In this document: in pieces, positions 18,152 to 27,741 of the stretch | Numbering within the stretch: position 1 is the stretch's first letter | Layout of the letters: every line of letters begins with the position of its first letter | Origin: HIMB11 sp965657135 | Lineage (GTDB): Bacteria; Pseudomonadota; Alphaproteobacteria; Rhodobacterales; Rhodobacteraceae | Reading direction: 5' to 3' | Assembly: GCA_965657135.1 (NCBI GenBank) | Contig: CBFHNF010000009.1 | Location: 45,095-109,094, forward strand | Length of the DNA: 64,000 nucleotides | Position numbers and translations under genes: made by a program | Notes under the pieces: model-generated | The model's database searches: none | What the model was told of the DNA's origin: nothing | What the model saw: only the letters and a program-made list of their open reading frames with translations

Positions 18152-19381
18152 ATGGAAAAAACGATCTTGGTCATTGGTACATTTGATACCAAAGATGATG
18201 AGTTAAATTACATTCGCGACTGTATCCTAGCCCAGGGTGGACAGGTTTTGACCATGGACGTCAGTATTCTGGGCGATCCCAGCACGCCGACTGATATATC
18301 AAAGCATAAGGTTGCAGAAACGGGTGGGAGTAGCATCGCAGCAGCCATTGCCAGCGAAGATGAAAATATCGCAATGCAAATTATGGCAAACGGTGCCGCA
18401 GCACTGGCGGTAGAACTGTATCTTGCCGGCCGCATCCATGGCACGATTATTCTGGGGGGCAGCATGGGCACGGATTTAGCCCTAGACGTGTGTCAGGCAC
18501 TGCCCATTGGTGTTCCCAAATACATTGTTTCCACCGTTTCATTCTCGGCAATGCTACCACCCGAACGGTTGGCAGCTGATGTCCAAATGATCTTGTGGGC
18601 GGGAGGACTTTATGGCCTAAACTCCATCTGCAAATCCTCACTTTCTCAAGCGGCGGGTGCCGTGTTGGGTGCTGCGCGCGCGGTTGAAGCGCCGAAACGC
18701 AAAAAACCACTTATCGGGATGACATCTTTTGGGAAGACGATCCTTCACTACATGGTTTCGTTGAAGCCAGCACTGGAAAAGCGTGGATTTGAGGTCGCTG
18801 TGTTTCACGCAACTGGCATGGGGGGAAGAGCGTTTGAATCATTAGCAGCGCAAGGACAATTTGCAGCCGTGATGGATTTTGCGCCCCAAGAAATCTGTAA
18901 CCAAATTTTTGCGTCGGGGATTACGGCAGGCCCCGATCGGATGACAAATGCTGGTAAATCAGGAATTCCGCAAATCATTGCCCCTGCTTGTTACGATTTG
19001 GTTGATTTGATCGGCTGGCAGGACATCCCGGCCCATTTCAAAAACCGAGAAAGTCATGCGCACAACAGACTAATTACATCAGTTGTGCTGAATGAAGATG
19101 AGCGCCGTCAAGTTGCCCGTGAATTCAACATGCGATTGGCCACCGCCAAGAGCAACACAACCTATATTTTGCCAACTCATGGTTGTAATGAATGGGATCG
19201 CGAAGGCGCACCGCTACACGACAAACAGGGATTGCAGGCCTTCATTCAAGAGACGCGCGCAACTCGCCCCAAGAACGTTGAACTTATAGAATTGGATTGC
19301 CATATCAACGATCCTGAATTTTCTGAAACTGCACTTGCTATTGTGGATCATTGGATTAGCGAAGGCATTGTCAAGCTATGA
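18152..19381 (+). CDS. Tm-1-like ATP-binding domain protein (UPF0261)
   Basis: A 409-residue protein of the Tm-1/UPF0261 family. N-terminal TILVIGTFDTKDDELNYIRD, GGSMGTDLALDVCQALPIG and PKYIVSTVSFS form the ATP-binding part; the C-terminal half GMTSFGKTILHYMVSLKPALEKRGFEVAVFHATGMGG is TIM-barrel-like. Start is the ATG at 18152 after AAGGGG, not the longer frame running inside the kinase gene. The bacterial role is unknown; the family is often encoded near TctCBA or sugar-like catabolism genes. It ends the operon and overlaps the convergent amidotransferase by six bases. Confidence 0.8.
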   Translation: MEKTILVIGTFDTKDDELNYIRDCILAQGGQVLTMDVSILGDPSTPTDISKHKVAETGGSSIAAAIASEDENIAMQIMANGAAALAVELYLAGRIHGTIILGGSMGTDLALDVCQALPIGVPKYIVSTVSFSAMLPPERLAADVQMILWAGGLYGLNSICKSSLSQAAGAVLGAARAVEAPKRKKPLIGMTSFGKTILHYMVSLKPALEKRGFEVAVFHATGMGGRAFESLAAQGQFAAVMDFAPQEICNQIFASGITAGPDRMTNAGKSGIPQIIAPACYDLVDLIGWQDIPAHFKNRESHAHNRLITSVVLNEDERRQVAREFNMRLATAKSNTTYILPTHGCNEWDREGAPLHDKQGLQAFIQETRATRPKNVELIELDCHINDPEFSETALAIVDHWISEGIVKL

Positions 19382-20098
19382 TGGACGCGTGAGCACACCA
19401 TGTTCAAAAAATTGAACAACCCAATTTGCAAATTGCGCGCGATCCGCACGTGCGTTTTTCAATCGTTTCTTGGCATTTTGGGTAACAGCCGGCCCAACAT
19501 ATTCGGCCAATTCGTCAACCAGCGCACAGATAAATTCATGTGTCATTTCGGGATGGTGTTGAATCGTGAAAATGTGATTTTCAATGACAAATCCAGCAAT
19601 TTCACAGCCGTCCGATTTTGCAATACTAACGGCCTCCTTTGGCAAGGTAGAAACTTGTTCAATGTGCGATCCATAAAGAACAATATCACCCATGTTGCCA
19701 CCCCATGGAAATTGCGCGATGCCATTGGTCTTCAATACACCATGTCCCCAACCATCAGGATTGGTCACCAACGATCCACCCAAGGCCACCGCAATTGCCT
19801 GATGACCGAAACAAGCCCCAAACATTGGAATTTTTTGCGCAGCGATCACTTGGATCAAATTCAACAGTGTTTTGATCCATTCCGCATCATCATTCACCGA
19901 AGCCGGACTGCCCGTAATTATGAATCCGTCGTAGATTCCAATATCAGTCGGAAAAATACCATCTTTAACTGCATAAATCGCCACGTGCCAATCTGGCCGA
20001 ACAAGATGAATAAAATCTGTGAATTTTTCACCATCCTTGGGATGACGCGCAGCAAAATCGCTTTCGTCGGTATTAGTCATCAAAACTGCGATCTTCAT
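19376..20098 (-). CDS. Class I glutamine amidotransferase-like hydrolase
   Basis: A 240-residue class I GATase with a complete triad: Cys96 (FGACFGHQAIA), His182 and Glu184 (TIQHHPEM). GFIITGSPASVNDD is the usual oxyanion region. Such stand-alone proteins include gamma-glutamyl hydrolases of amine pathways (PuuD and AtdA2 types). The start at 20098 is chosen because the region upstream overlaps the divergent P450 gene. It faces the P450 and glutamine-synthetase-like genes, so removal or transfer of a gamma-glutamyl group is the best guess. Confidence 0.8.
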   Translation of the reverse strand: MKIAVLMTNTDESDFAARHPKDGEKFTDFIHLVRPDWHVAIYAVKDGIFPTDIGIYDGFIITGSPASVNDDAEWIKTLLNLIQVIAAQKIPMFGACFGHQAIAVALGGSLVTNPDGWGHGVLKTNGIAQFPWGGNMGDIVLYGSHIEQVSTLPKEAVSIAKSDGCEIAGFVIENHIFTIQHHPEMTHEFICALVDELAEYVGPAVTQNAKKRLKNARADRAQFANWVVQFFEHGVLTRPS

Positions 20099-20166
20099 AA
20101 ACGTTTCCCATTGGTGGACAGACGCACGATATCGCGGGAACGCACACCAACACAACAGGAATGCGC

Positions 20167-21426
20167 ATGACAAATTGGACATCAAATGACGATGGTTTCG
20201 CAGATTTAACCAGCCACGATACATTTACGAACGGTGTGCCGCATAATACATTTCAACGCTTGCGGGACACAGACCCAATTCATTGGACTGATTATTCCGA
20301 TGGTATTGGGTTTTGGTCCATCACGCGTCACCAAGATATTTGTGAAATGAATCGAAATACTGCTGTGTTTTCCTCTGCCAAGGGCATTCGGATGGAAGAC
20401 CAAACATACGAAGAATATCTGGCACGTCGCACGTTTCAGGAAACGGATTCACCGGAACACATGAAAACCCGAATGAAAGTTGCCAAGGCATTTTCAGGCC
20501 CTGTAATTGCAAAATTCGAAGACGATATCCGAATACTTTGCTCAGAAATCTTAGATGATGTATTACAAGAATCTGAATTTGATGCCACCAAGACAATTGC
20601 CCGTGAATTGCCCATGCGCATGCTGGGACGCATTCTTGGTTTGCCCGAAGAAGATCTGCCTTGGTTGGTTGAACAGGGCGATGCGCTTATTGCTAATACG
20701 GACCCAGATTTCACCGACCATGTGCTGGATCAAATGAACACAGATGAATTTCGAATGATGCCATTTAATTCACCTGCGGGCGCAGAATTGTTTCTCTATG
20801 CAAAAGATTTATTAAAACGAAAAGACGCCTCAGGTGACACATCGGGCATATTGCACATGATCCGACAACCCGACAAAGAAGGTAATGTTATTTCAGAAGA
20901 GGAATTCAGAAACTTTTTCTGTCTTTTAGTTGCAGCGGGAAATGATACCACCCGCTACTCTATCGCCGCAGGGATGCAGGCCATGTGTCATCAACCAGAA
21001 TTATTACACCAAATGCAAACTGACCCCAAGATATGGGAAACAGCATCGGACGAAATCATTCGATGGGCTACACCAGCACTTTATTTTAGGCGCACATTGA
21101 CCCAAGATTATGTGGCACATGACACAACAATGAAAGCCGGCGACAAGGTACTGTTCTGGTTTGCATCTGCAAATCGCGACGAGCGATCGTTTGATGATCC
21201 TTTTCGAGTAGACCTTGCGCGCAGCCCAAACAAACATCTCTCTTTTGGTCAGCAGGGTCCTCATGTCTGTTTGGGGATGTGGTTGGCGCGCTTAGAGGTA
21301 AGAGTATTATTCCAAGAATTGTCAAAACGCATATGCTCAATCGAAGCCAATGGATCACACCAATTCTTGCGCTCTAACTTTGTGGGCGGCATCAAATCTT
21401 TGCCAGTTCGCATTAAAACCAACTAG
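20167..21426 (+). CDS. Cytochrome P450
   Basis: A soluble P450 of 419 residues. The heme thiolate Cys368 is in LSFGQQGPHVCLGMWLARLE; the phenylalanine is one place further from cysteine than in the common pattern, as in the CYP124/125/142 type. The I-helix oxygen-activation motif is LVAAGNDTTRYS and the ExxR motif is in SDEIIRWATPALYFRRT. ATG at 20167 has AGGA six bases upstream; the ATG at 20161 does not have room. No ferredoxin or reductase gene is adjacent. It precedes the glutamine-synthetase-like gene by nine bases. Confidence 0.9.
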   Translation: MTNWTSNDDGFADLTSHDTFTNGVPHNTFQRLRDTDPIHWTDYSDGIGFWSITRHQDICEMNRNTAVFSSAKGIRMEDQTYEEYLARRTFQETDSPEHMKTRMKVAKAFSGPVIAKFEDDIRILCSEILDDVLQESEFDATKTIARELPMRMLGRILGLPEEDLPWLVEQGDALIANTDPDFTDHVLDQMNTDEFRMMPFNSPAGAELFLYAKDLLKRKDASGDTSGILHMIRQPDKEGNVISEEEFRNFFCLLVAAGNDTTRYSIAAGMQAMCHQPELLHQMQTDPKIWETASDEIIRWATPALYFRRTLTQDYVAHDTTMKAGDKVLFWFASANRDERSFDDPFRVDLARSPNKHLSFGQQGPHVCLGMWLARLEVRVLFQELSKRICSIEANGSHQFLRSNFVGGIKSLPVRIKTN

Positions 21427-21435
21427 GGGAAAATT

Positions 21436-22725
21436 ATGAACACACGATTACGTGCAATGTTTTGCGACCACCTTTCCATTCTGCGCGGGAAGTATTTACC
21501 CAATTCCAAATTGGGAACGGATAGTTCACGATTTTGCCGCTCCACCTTTGGCGTGCACTATGACAAAGATCTCTTGGATGCACCTGGTGCGATGATGATG
21601 CAGGGTCTTCCTGATATGGAATTGCGTTGGGATGACGCAGATATTCGCGAAGGTTGGGAACGTGCGACGCATGTTGTTTTGGGTGATCTTTATGATGATG
21701 GAGGTAATCCACTTGGACTGTGTCCAAGAGGTGCACTGAAGCGGGCAGTTGCATCATGGGCTGCGCGAGGATTAAACCCCAAAGTAGGCATCGAACTTGA
21801 AGCTTTTGCGTTGCAGGCGGATGATACAGGTCGCTTGCGGCCCTATGATACGCCCGGTGCGGTTGTTTATGGCACTGGGTTAATGGCAGATCCGTTGCGT
21901 TTTAATGATGCAATTTGGGAACGCGCCGAAGCCCTTGGTTTTCGGCTGGATATGATTGCGAGCGAATATGATAGTCCACAGTTTGAATACACCCTAACAT
22001 TTGATGATGCTCTTAAGGCAATCGATGATATCGTTTTGTTCCGTCAAATGGCCCGTGAAATCGCGCTTGAGCATGGTTTAATCCTTTCTTTCATGCCAAA
22101 ACCGATTGCAGAAGCGGGTGGTTCTGGGATGCATATTAATTTTTCGTTTGTAGATGAGAACGGACAAAACGCATTGTCATCTGGTCCAGTAGGTGGACCG
22201 CAAAATATGAATGATTTAGCAAAAGGATGTGTTGCGGGCCTATATCGTCATCACAAGGGGCTTGCTGGTTTGATTGCCCCAACAGCGAATTCTTATCAGC
22301 GTCTGCAGCCAGGGTCATTGTCTGGGTTTTGGCAAAATTGGGGCGGTGATCATCGAAACGTAACAACGCGCGTCAGTGGCGAAGGCGGGATGAAAGCGCG
22401 CCTTGAACATCGCACAGCTGATGCCAGTGCAAATCCTTACACTGCCGTCGCAGCAGTTTTACAGGCCGCTCGGTTAGGCGTCGAACATGGATATGATTTG
22501 CCATCTCCAGAAACTGGAGATGGATTTGAAACACAAGATGCAAAAAACAGTACTGGCATCGATTTGAAGTCAGCCATTGCAGATTTGCGCACCGATAGCG
22601 AATTGTGCACAGCAGTAGGCACCGAATTGACGGAAAATCACATCTTCATGAAGGAAAAGGAACACCGCAAAACACGCGATTTAGAGGGTGAAGCATTGCG
22701 CGATTTCTATGTTTATTATATTTAG
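21436..22725 (+). CDS. Glutamine synthetase-family protein (probable gamma-glutamylamide synthetase)
   Basis: A 429-residue GS-family ligase. Visible landmarks are VGIELEAFALQ, SEYDSPQFEYT, FMPKPIAEAGGSGMHINFSF (the GSGMH nucleotide/substrate region), NSYQRLQPGSLSG and ARLEHRTADASANPYTAVAA. The N-terminal beta-grasp domain is divergent, as in PuuA, IpuC and GlnA-III/T proteins that join glutamate to amines rather than to ammonia. The adjacent P450 and amidotransferase support a role in amine use or detoxification. True glutamine synthesis is less likely. Confidence 0.82.
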   Translation: MNTRLRAMFCDHLSILRGKYLPNSKLGTDSSRFCRSTFGVHYDKDLLDAPGAMMMQGLPDMELRWDDADIREGWERATHVVLGDLYDDGGNPLGLCPRGALKRAVASWAARGLNPKVGIELEAFALQADDTGRLRPYDTPGAVVYGTGLMADPLRFNDAIWERAEALGFRLDMIASEYDSPQFEYTLTFDDALKAIDDIVLFRQMAREIALEHGLILSFMPKPIAEAGGSGMHINFSFVDENGQNALSSGPVGGPQNMNDLAKGCVAGLYRHHKGLAGLIAPTANSYQRLQPGSLSGFWQNWGGDHRNVTTRVSGEGGMKARLEHRTADASANPYTAVAAVLQAARLGVEHGYDLPSPETGDGFETQDAKNSTGIDLKSAIADLRTDSELCTAVGTELTENHIFMKEKEHRKTRDLEGEALRDFYVYYI

Positions 22726-22726
22726 A

Positions 22727-23212
22727 TCACCGGGTTCCCAGTTGATCTAACACTGCAACGTAAACGTCACGCTTAAATGGGACGATCGCATCGACCATCT
22801 GTGATTGCTCAATCCATTTCCATTCAGCAAACTCTGGATGGTCTGTTTCAATATTCACGTGATCGTCGGTTCCAAGGAATCGCATCCTAAACCATTTTTG
22901 CTCTTGCCCACGAAACTTACCGCCCCAAAGTTTATCTAGCAATTCCACAGGCAAATCATAGGCAAGCCAGCCCTCGTTTTCCGCTTCGATTTGGACCAGA
23001 TCACGCGACACGCCAGTTTCTTCTTCTAATTCGCGCAATGCAGCTTCTTCGGGCGTTTCACCTGGATCAATGCCGCCTTGAGGCATTTGCCAATGTGGTC
23101 CTTTCATGTCGATGCGCCGACCAACAAAGACTTGGTCTTTGTGATTGATCAACATGACGCCTACGTTTTTCCGATAGGGAAGTTTGGCGATTTCTTCGGT
23201 GGTTCGCGGCAT
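22727..23212 (-). CDS. rppH: RNA pyrophosphohydrolase
   Basis: A 161-residue Nudix hydrolase. The Nudix box starts at GGIDPGETPEEAALRELEEE (about residues 46-65), and the N-terminal YRKNVGVMLIN and MKGPHWQMPQGG are typical of RppH, which removes pyrophosphate from mRNA 5' ends. It is the last gene of the gpmI-envC-ctpA-rppH operon, two bases after ctpA, and faces the glutamine-synthetase-like gene. Confidence 0.92.
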   Translation of the reverse strand: MPRTTEEIAKLPYRKNVGVMLINHKDQVFVGRRIDMKGPHWQMPQGGIDPGETPEEAALRELEEETGVSRDLVQIEAENEGWLAYDLPVELLDKLWGGKFRGQEQKWFRMRFLGTDDHVNIETDHPEFAEWKWIEQSQMVDAIVPFKRDVYVAVLDQLGTR

Positions 23213-23214
23213 AT

Positions 23215-24543
23215 TTATTCCGCACTGATTGCGGATAAACCGCGCAAAATATCAATCGCATAGGCAAGTTGATAATCATCCTCGCGTAGGCGTGCAGCGT
23301 TTTCTGCTTTTTCTCGATCTTCTTCTAATTGACGAATTTCTTCTTCGCTTAGACTGTCATTCGAGAGAGATCCGCGCAAATCCGATTCTGAGTTAAAACG
23401 AATTCCGCTCTCTTCGTCGTCTGTATCGGGACGACGTCGCGGCTGATTGACAATGATATCAGGTGTCACACCCAAGTTTTGGATCGAGCGACCAGATGGT
23501 GTATAATACCGTGACGTGGTCAACCGCATTGCAGCACTGCCGCGCAACGGCATCACAGTTTGAACCGATCCTTTTCCAAAGCTTTGTGTGCCCACAATAA
23601 TAGCACGGCGATGGTCTTTTAAGGCGCCCGCAACAATTTCAGAAGCAGAGGCCGAACCACCATTTATCAGAACAACGATAGGTTTACCTTCAACGATGTC
23701 TCCAGGTTTTGCATTATAGCGCTCGCCTTCTTCTGGATTGCGACCACGTGTTGAAACGATTTCACCTTTTTCCAGGAAATCATCTGCAACCTTGATCGCC
23801 TGGCTGAGCAATCCACCAGGATTGTTGCGCAAATCAAGGACGATGCCGTCAATATTGTCTAATCCGCCTGCTTCTTCGACCTGCTGGTTCAAGCCATCAA
23901 CAATGTTCTTATGAGTATTGTCGTTAAACGTCGTGACACGAATAACAACGCTATCTCCTTCGGTGCGAGCACGGGCTGCTGTTAATTCAATAACGTCGCG
24001 CGTTAGTTCCAAGTCAAATGGCTCTTGTTCACCTTCGCGCACAATGGTGACAACGATATCAGAACCAACTGGACCACGCATGCGTTCAACTGCTTGATTT
24101 AATGTCAGGCCCAAAACGCTTTCACCATCAACATGTGTAATAAAATCACCTGCCTCAACACCCGCTTCAAACGCCGGAGTACCATCGATAGGCGAGACGA
24201 CTTTGACAAAGCCCTCTTCCATCGTAACCTCGATCCCAAGGCCACCAAATTCGCCACGTGTTTGAGTACGCATGTCTTCTGCAGCTTTGGGTGCCAGAAA
24301 GCTGGAATGTGGATCCAGTGATGTCAGCATCCCATTAATTGCAGCCTCGATCAATTCGCTTTCATCTACTTCTTCGACATATTCGGCACGAATACGATCA
24401 AAGATGTCGCCAAACAAATCTAGCTGTTCGTAAATTTCTTTGCGATCATTTTCTGATTGGGCCAGCACTGGTCCAGCCAATTGCAGAGAAGTGATCGCCC
24501 CCAAAGAAGCGCCCAACCCAATTGCGATTAATGTCTTTTTCAT
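23215..24543 (-). CDS. ctpA: C-terminal processing peptidase (S41)
   Basis: A 442-residue exported S41 protease: N-terminal signal sequence (LIAIGLGASLGAITSLQLAG), a PDZ domain (about 90-170), then the serine protease core with the catalytic serine in INGGSASASEIVAGALKDH and the general-base lysine in SFGKGSVQTVMPL. It trims or degrades periplasmic proteins. The C-terminus has a charged coiled-coil-like stretch (DLRGSLSNDSLSEEEIRQLE). Overlaps envC by ATGA. Confidence 0.92.
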   Translation of the reverse strand: MKKTLIAIGLGASLGAITSLQLAGPVLAQSENDRKEIYEQLDLFGDIFDRIRAEYVEEVDESELIEAAINGMLTSLDPHSSFLAPKAAEDMRTQTRGEFGGLGIEVTMEEGFVKVVSPIDGTPAFEAGVEAGDFITHVDGESVLGLTLNQAVERMRGPVGSDIVVTIVREGEQEPFDLELTRDVIELTAARARTEGDSVVIRVTTFNDNTHKNIVDGLNQQVEEAGGLDNIDGIVLDLRNNPGGLLSQAIKVADDFLEKGEIVSTRGRNPEEGERYNAKPGDIVEGKPIVVLINGGSASASEIVAGALKDHRRAIIVGTQSFGKGSVQTVMPLRGSAAMRLTTSRYYTPSGRSIQNLGVTPDIIVNQPRRRPDTDDEESGIRFNSESDLRGSLSNDSLSEEEIRQLEEDREKAENAARLREDDYQLAYAIDILRGLSAISAE

Positions 24544-25688
24544 CGTTTAACCCCGAATTCTTCGAACCATACAAGCGGATTTTCTGCAGCTTTGTTGACA
24601 CGTACTTCTATATAAATCGTTTCGCCGCGCAAACCACCATCATCATTAATTGTTTCTATCAAATTTTTTTTATCAATATTTTCACTCGTACCCATCAAAC
24701 CAACCGGACTACCCGCTGGCAACACTTCACCAATATCGCCATAGACCGTACTTAGCCCAGCCAAAATGTAAAGAATGTCTTTCTGAGGTTCTAAAATTGA
24801 AACTAGTCCATAATCAAGTAAAGGGCCCCTATATCGAATGGTAGCGGCCGTGGGTGTGCGCACTAATGCATTGTTGGTTGTCGCAATAACAATACCAGGA
24901 CGCTTGATTCCTGCGGTATCAGCTTCGTTAAAATAACGGATAACCTTACCCTGAACAGGAAGCGGAAGCGTGCCTTTGCGGGTTGTAATATCAGGCAGGC
25001 TTCCTTCGGCCTCGTTGAATGCAATCATTGAAAGGCCATCAGCAAATATATCCAGCGTATCTGCAGCCGCGAGTAATATTGCTGTCTGTGCTGGATCTTC
25101 TACAAATCGTTTTGGTAAATCATCTCGATCCGCAATTGCCCGACCAAGTGCCGCGCGCGTTTCTTGCAGAGCGACCAGACCAGCTTGTAGGTCCAAGCTA
25201 ACTTGAGACTGAAGATCGGCTAAGTATCGTGCCGCATCTAAATCCCGACGCAATGATTGAACTTTTTCCTCAAGTGCCGGCAAAAGATCAGAAATCAACA
25301 TGCCACCTCGGGCTGTGGCCATCGGACCATTTGGATGCAACAATTCTGCCTGAATTGGAGATTTATCAATGCTTAGCAACACACCTATCAATTCGGCATA
25401 GGCCTCCTCTTCGACAGATAAATTTTGTGTCGCGCGTGCCTCAAGAACCGAAATTTGGCGCAGACTGTCACGTGCCAAGCCCAAACTTTGTTCGAAACTC
25501 AATATAGCAGCGGTAAGTGCAGATATTCGGTCCTTAGCAGTCTTTGAGCGTTCCAGCTGATCCCATGCGTGCTCGAGCGCAATCTGCGCCTCTTTAGCCT
25601 GCGCTTCAAGGTCACTTTGCGCTAAGGCGGGTATCGTTCCCAAAAGGGAAACTACAACCCAGATAACTATGCACATTGCATTCTTCAA
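24540..25688 (-). CDS. envC: Murein hydrolase activator EnvC-like (degenerate LytM domain)
   Basis: A 382-residue secreted protein: signal peptide, long coiled coil (about 23-200) and a C-terminal LytM/M23 fold starting near LPLPVQGKVIRYFNE. The zinc ligands of active M23 enzymes are missing; GIKRPGIVIAT and AGLSTVYGDIGEVL replace the His-containing motifs. This matches EnvC, which activates amidases during cell separation instead of cutting peptidoglycan itself. Four-base overlaps join it to gpmI and ctpA. Confidence 0.85.
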   Translation of the reverse strand: MKNAMCIVIWVVVSLLGTIPALAQSDLEAQAKEAQIALEHAWDQLERSKTAKDRISALTAAILSFEQSLGLARDSLRQISVLEARATQNLSVEEEAYAELIGVLLSIDKSPIQAELLHPNGPMATARGGMLISDLLPALEEKVQSLRRDLDAARYLADLQSQVSLDLQAGLVALQETRAALGRAIADRDDLPKRFVEDPAQTAILLAAADTLDIFADGLSMIAFNEAEGSLPDITTRKGTLPLPVQGKVIRYFNEADTAGIKRPGIVIATTNNALVRTPTAATIRYRGPLLDYGLVSILEPQKDILYILAGLSTVYGDIGEVLPAGSPVGLMGTSENIDKKNLIETINDDGGLRGETIYIEVRVNKAAENPLVWFEEFGVKR

Positions 25689-27205
25689 AGTACTAGGCTC
25701 TCTCCTGTCATATCAGACGGCTTATCAAGCTTCATCAGATCAAGCAAAGTCGGCGCAAGATCCGCAAGCCGACCTCCGTTGCGCAAAGTTATCTCAGCCT
25801 TCGCACCAACCAAAATCGCAGGGACTAAATTAATGGTATGAGCAGTATGCGGGCCACCTGTTTCAGGATCGACCATGGTTTCGCAATTACCATGGTCTGC
25901 CGTAACGATCATGCAGCCCCCCGCCCTATCCAGTGCATTCAAAACGCGCCCCAATCCCTCATCAACCGCTTCGCACGCCCTGATTGCAGCGTTTAAATCA
26001 CCCGTGTGTCCCACCATGTCTGGGTTTGCATAATTTGCGACAATCAAATCGTAACCATGTTCAATCGCTGTAATAAACTGATCCGTCACTTCGCCAGCCG
26101 ACATTTCGGGCTGTAGATCATAAGTAGCAACTTTGGGTGAGGGCGCCATGTAACGCGCTTCGCCTATCTCTGGTTCTTCTTTTCCACCATTTAGAAAAAA
26201 TGTGACGTGCGGGTACTTTTCAGTTTCCGCCAGGCGAAATTGGCTTTTGCCCGCTTTGGCCACCCATTCGCCAAGCGTATTTACAATTTTCTGTTTGGGA
26301 AAACATGTGATCATGTAATCGTTGTGCGATACTGAGTATTCCACCATCCCCAAAATCGATGACCATGCGGGCCGCACACCCGTGTCAAACGCATCGAAGT
26401 GTTCTTCGCCAATTGCGCGTAGTATTTCGCGGGCACGATCAGCGCGAAAATTCATACAGAAAAATGCATCACCGTTGTTTGCACCTGAATAGGGTTGCAA
26501 AACTGTAGCCGGAATAAATTCGTCACTTACTCCTTTTTCATAACACCCACTTATCGCGCTTCTGGCATTGTCGGAACGTGTTTCTGAAACTCCGTGAACA
26601 ATGGCATTGTAGGCTAATGAAACACGTTCCCAGCGATTGTCGCGATCCATTGCAAAATAGCGTCCTGTCACTGTTCCGATTTCGACGCCATTTGGCATCT
26701 GTGCGAGCAGATCGTTCAGGTATAGATCTGCCGAATTTGGCGCCACATCGCGACCATCAGTGATAACATGCAAAATAACTGGCACCGCATGGTTTGCAAG
26801 AATGCGTAGCGTAGCGATCAGATGCGAAATATGCCCATGCACTCCACCATCCGACAAAAGTGACATGACATGCGCCCGCCCACCCGATTTTTTCAGTGCA
26901 GAAATATAGGTGTTCAATGCGGCATTATCTGCATAGGATCCATTTTCTATTGCCAGATCAATCTGACCCAAATCCATTGCAACAACGCGTCCTGCACCGA
27001 TATTGGTATGCCCGACTTCGGAATTTCCCATCTGTCCAGTCGGCAAACCAACGTCGGGCCCATGGGTGATCAATTGTGTGTTGGGGCAATTCTGTAAGAT
27101 GCGATCAAAGTTTGGGGTTTTTGCCAACGCAGGCGCATTTGCCACTGGATCAGAACGCGTGCCCCACCCATCCAGAATACATAAAACAACAGGTTTTGGT
27201 GCCAT
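25685..27205 (-). CDS. gpmI: 2,3-bisphosphoglycerate-independent phosphoglycerate mutase
   Basis: A 506-residue alkaline-phosphatase-superfamily glycolytic enzyme. The catalytic Ser62 is in GQMGNSEVGHTNIG. Metal-binding segments include CILDGWGTR, VANYANPDMVGHTGD and IVTADHGNCETM, with GGPHTAHTINLVP near the end. Length is normal. Head of the gpmI-envC-ctpA-rppH operon; 57 bases separate it from rlmH. Confidence 0.95.
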   Translation of the reverse strand: MAPKPVVLCILDGWGTRSDPVANAPALAKTPNFDRILQNCPNTQLITHGPDVGLPTGQMGNSEVGHTNIGAGRVVAMDLGQIDLAIENGSYADNAALNTYISALKKSGGRAHVMSLLSDGGVHGHISHLIATLRILANHAVPVILHVITDGRDVAPNSADLYLNDLLAQMPNGVEIGTVTGRYFAMDRDNRWERVSLAYNAIVHGVSETRSDNARSAISGCYEKGVSDEFIPATVLQPYSGANNGDAFFCMNFRADRAREILRAIGEEHFDAFDTGVRPAWSSILGMVEYSVSHNDYMITCFPKQKIVNTLGEWVAKAGKSQFRLAETEKYPHVTFFLNGGKEEPEIGEARYMAPSPKVATYDLQPEMSAGEVTDQFITAIEHGYDLIVANYANPDMVGHTGDLNAAIRACEAVDEGLGRVLNALDRAGGCMIVTADHGNCETMVDPETGGPHTAHTINLVPAILVGAKAEITLRNGGRLADLAPTLLDLMKLDKPSDMTGESLVL

Positions 27206-27262
27206 AATCTATCGCCCTTTTTTCAATTGGTTTTTACGAAGCCCAACGAAGAAGGGCAAGCG

Positions 27263-27733
27263 TTAAGCGCGGTGGTAAGGTGACCCCGCAAGAATCGAGG
27301 CAGCACGATATAATTGTTCACTAAGCATGACTCGGACCAGCATATGAGGCCAAACCATTGCACCAAAACTAATCGATATATCCGCTCGATTGCGCAAACT
27401 AGGATCAATTCCATCCGCACCACCAATCACAAATGCCAGATGCGCTTGTCCCTGATCTCGAAGACTTGCAAGTTGTTTCGAAAATTCCGGAGATGTGAAC
27501 AGTTTACCACGTTCATCCAATGTGATGATTTTGGCGCCTGCCGGAATCGCTTTTTCCAACAATTCAGCCTCTGCTCGCATCCCAATGTTTTTCTTATCTT
27601 CGACTTCTATGACATCAACAGGCCCAAGGCCCAAAGACCGGCCCTGTTTGTTAAATCTGTCTAAATAATCTGAAAGAAGCTCAAGCTCTGGGCCGCGCCG
27701 AAGCCGGCCCACTGCACAAATCGATACCTTCAT
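27263..27733 (-). CDS. rlmH: 23S rRNA (pseudouridine1915-N3)-methyltransferase
   Basis: A 156-residue SPOUT methyltransferase. The C-terminal knot region LAFVIGGADGIDPSLRNRAD, SFGAMVWPHMLVRVMLSEQLYRAASI and the terminal SPYHRA are diagnostic. It methylates helix 69 of 23S rRNA on assembled ribosomes. It is eight bases downstream of rsfS, the usual order. Confidence 0.94.
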   Translation of the reverse strand: MKVSICAVGRLRRGPELELLSDYLDRFNKQGRSLGLGPVDVIEVEDKKNIGMRAEAELLEKAIPAGAKIITLDERGKLFTSPEFSKQLASLRDQGQAHLAFVIGGADGIDPSLRNRADISISFGAMVWPHMLVRVMLSEQLYRAASILAGSPYHRA

Positions 27734-27741
27734 TGTTCAGC

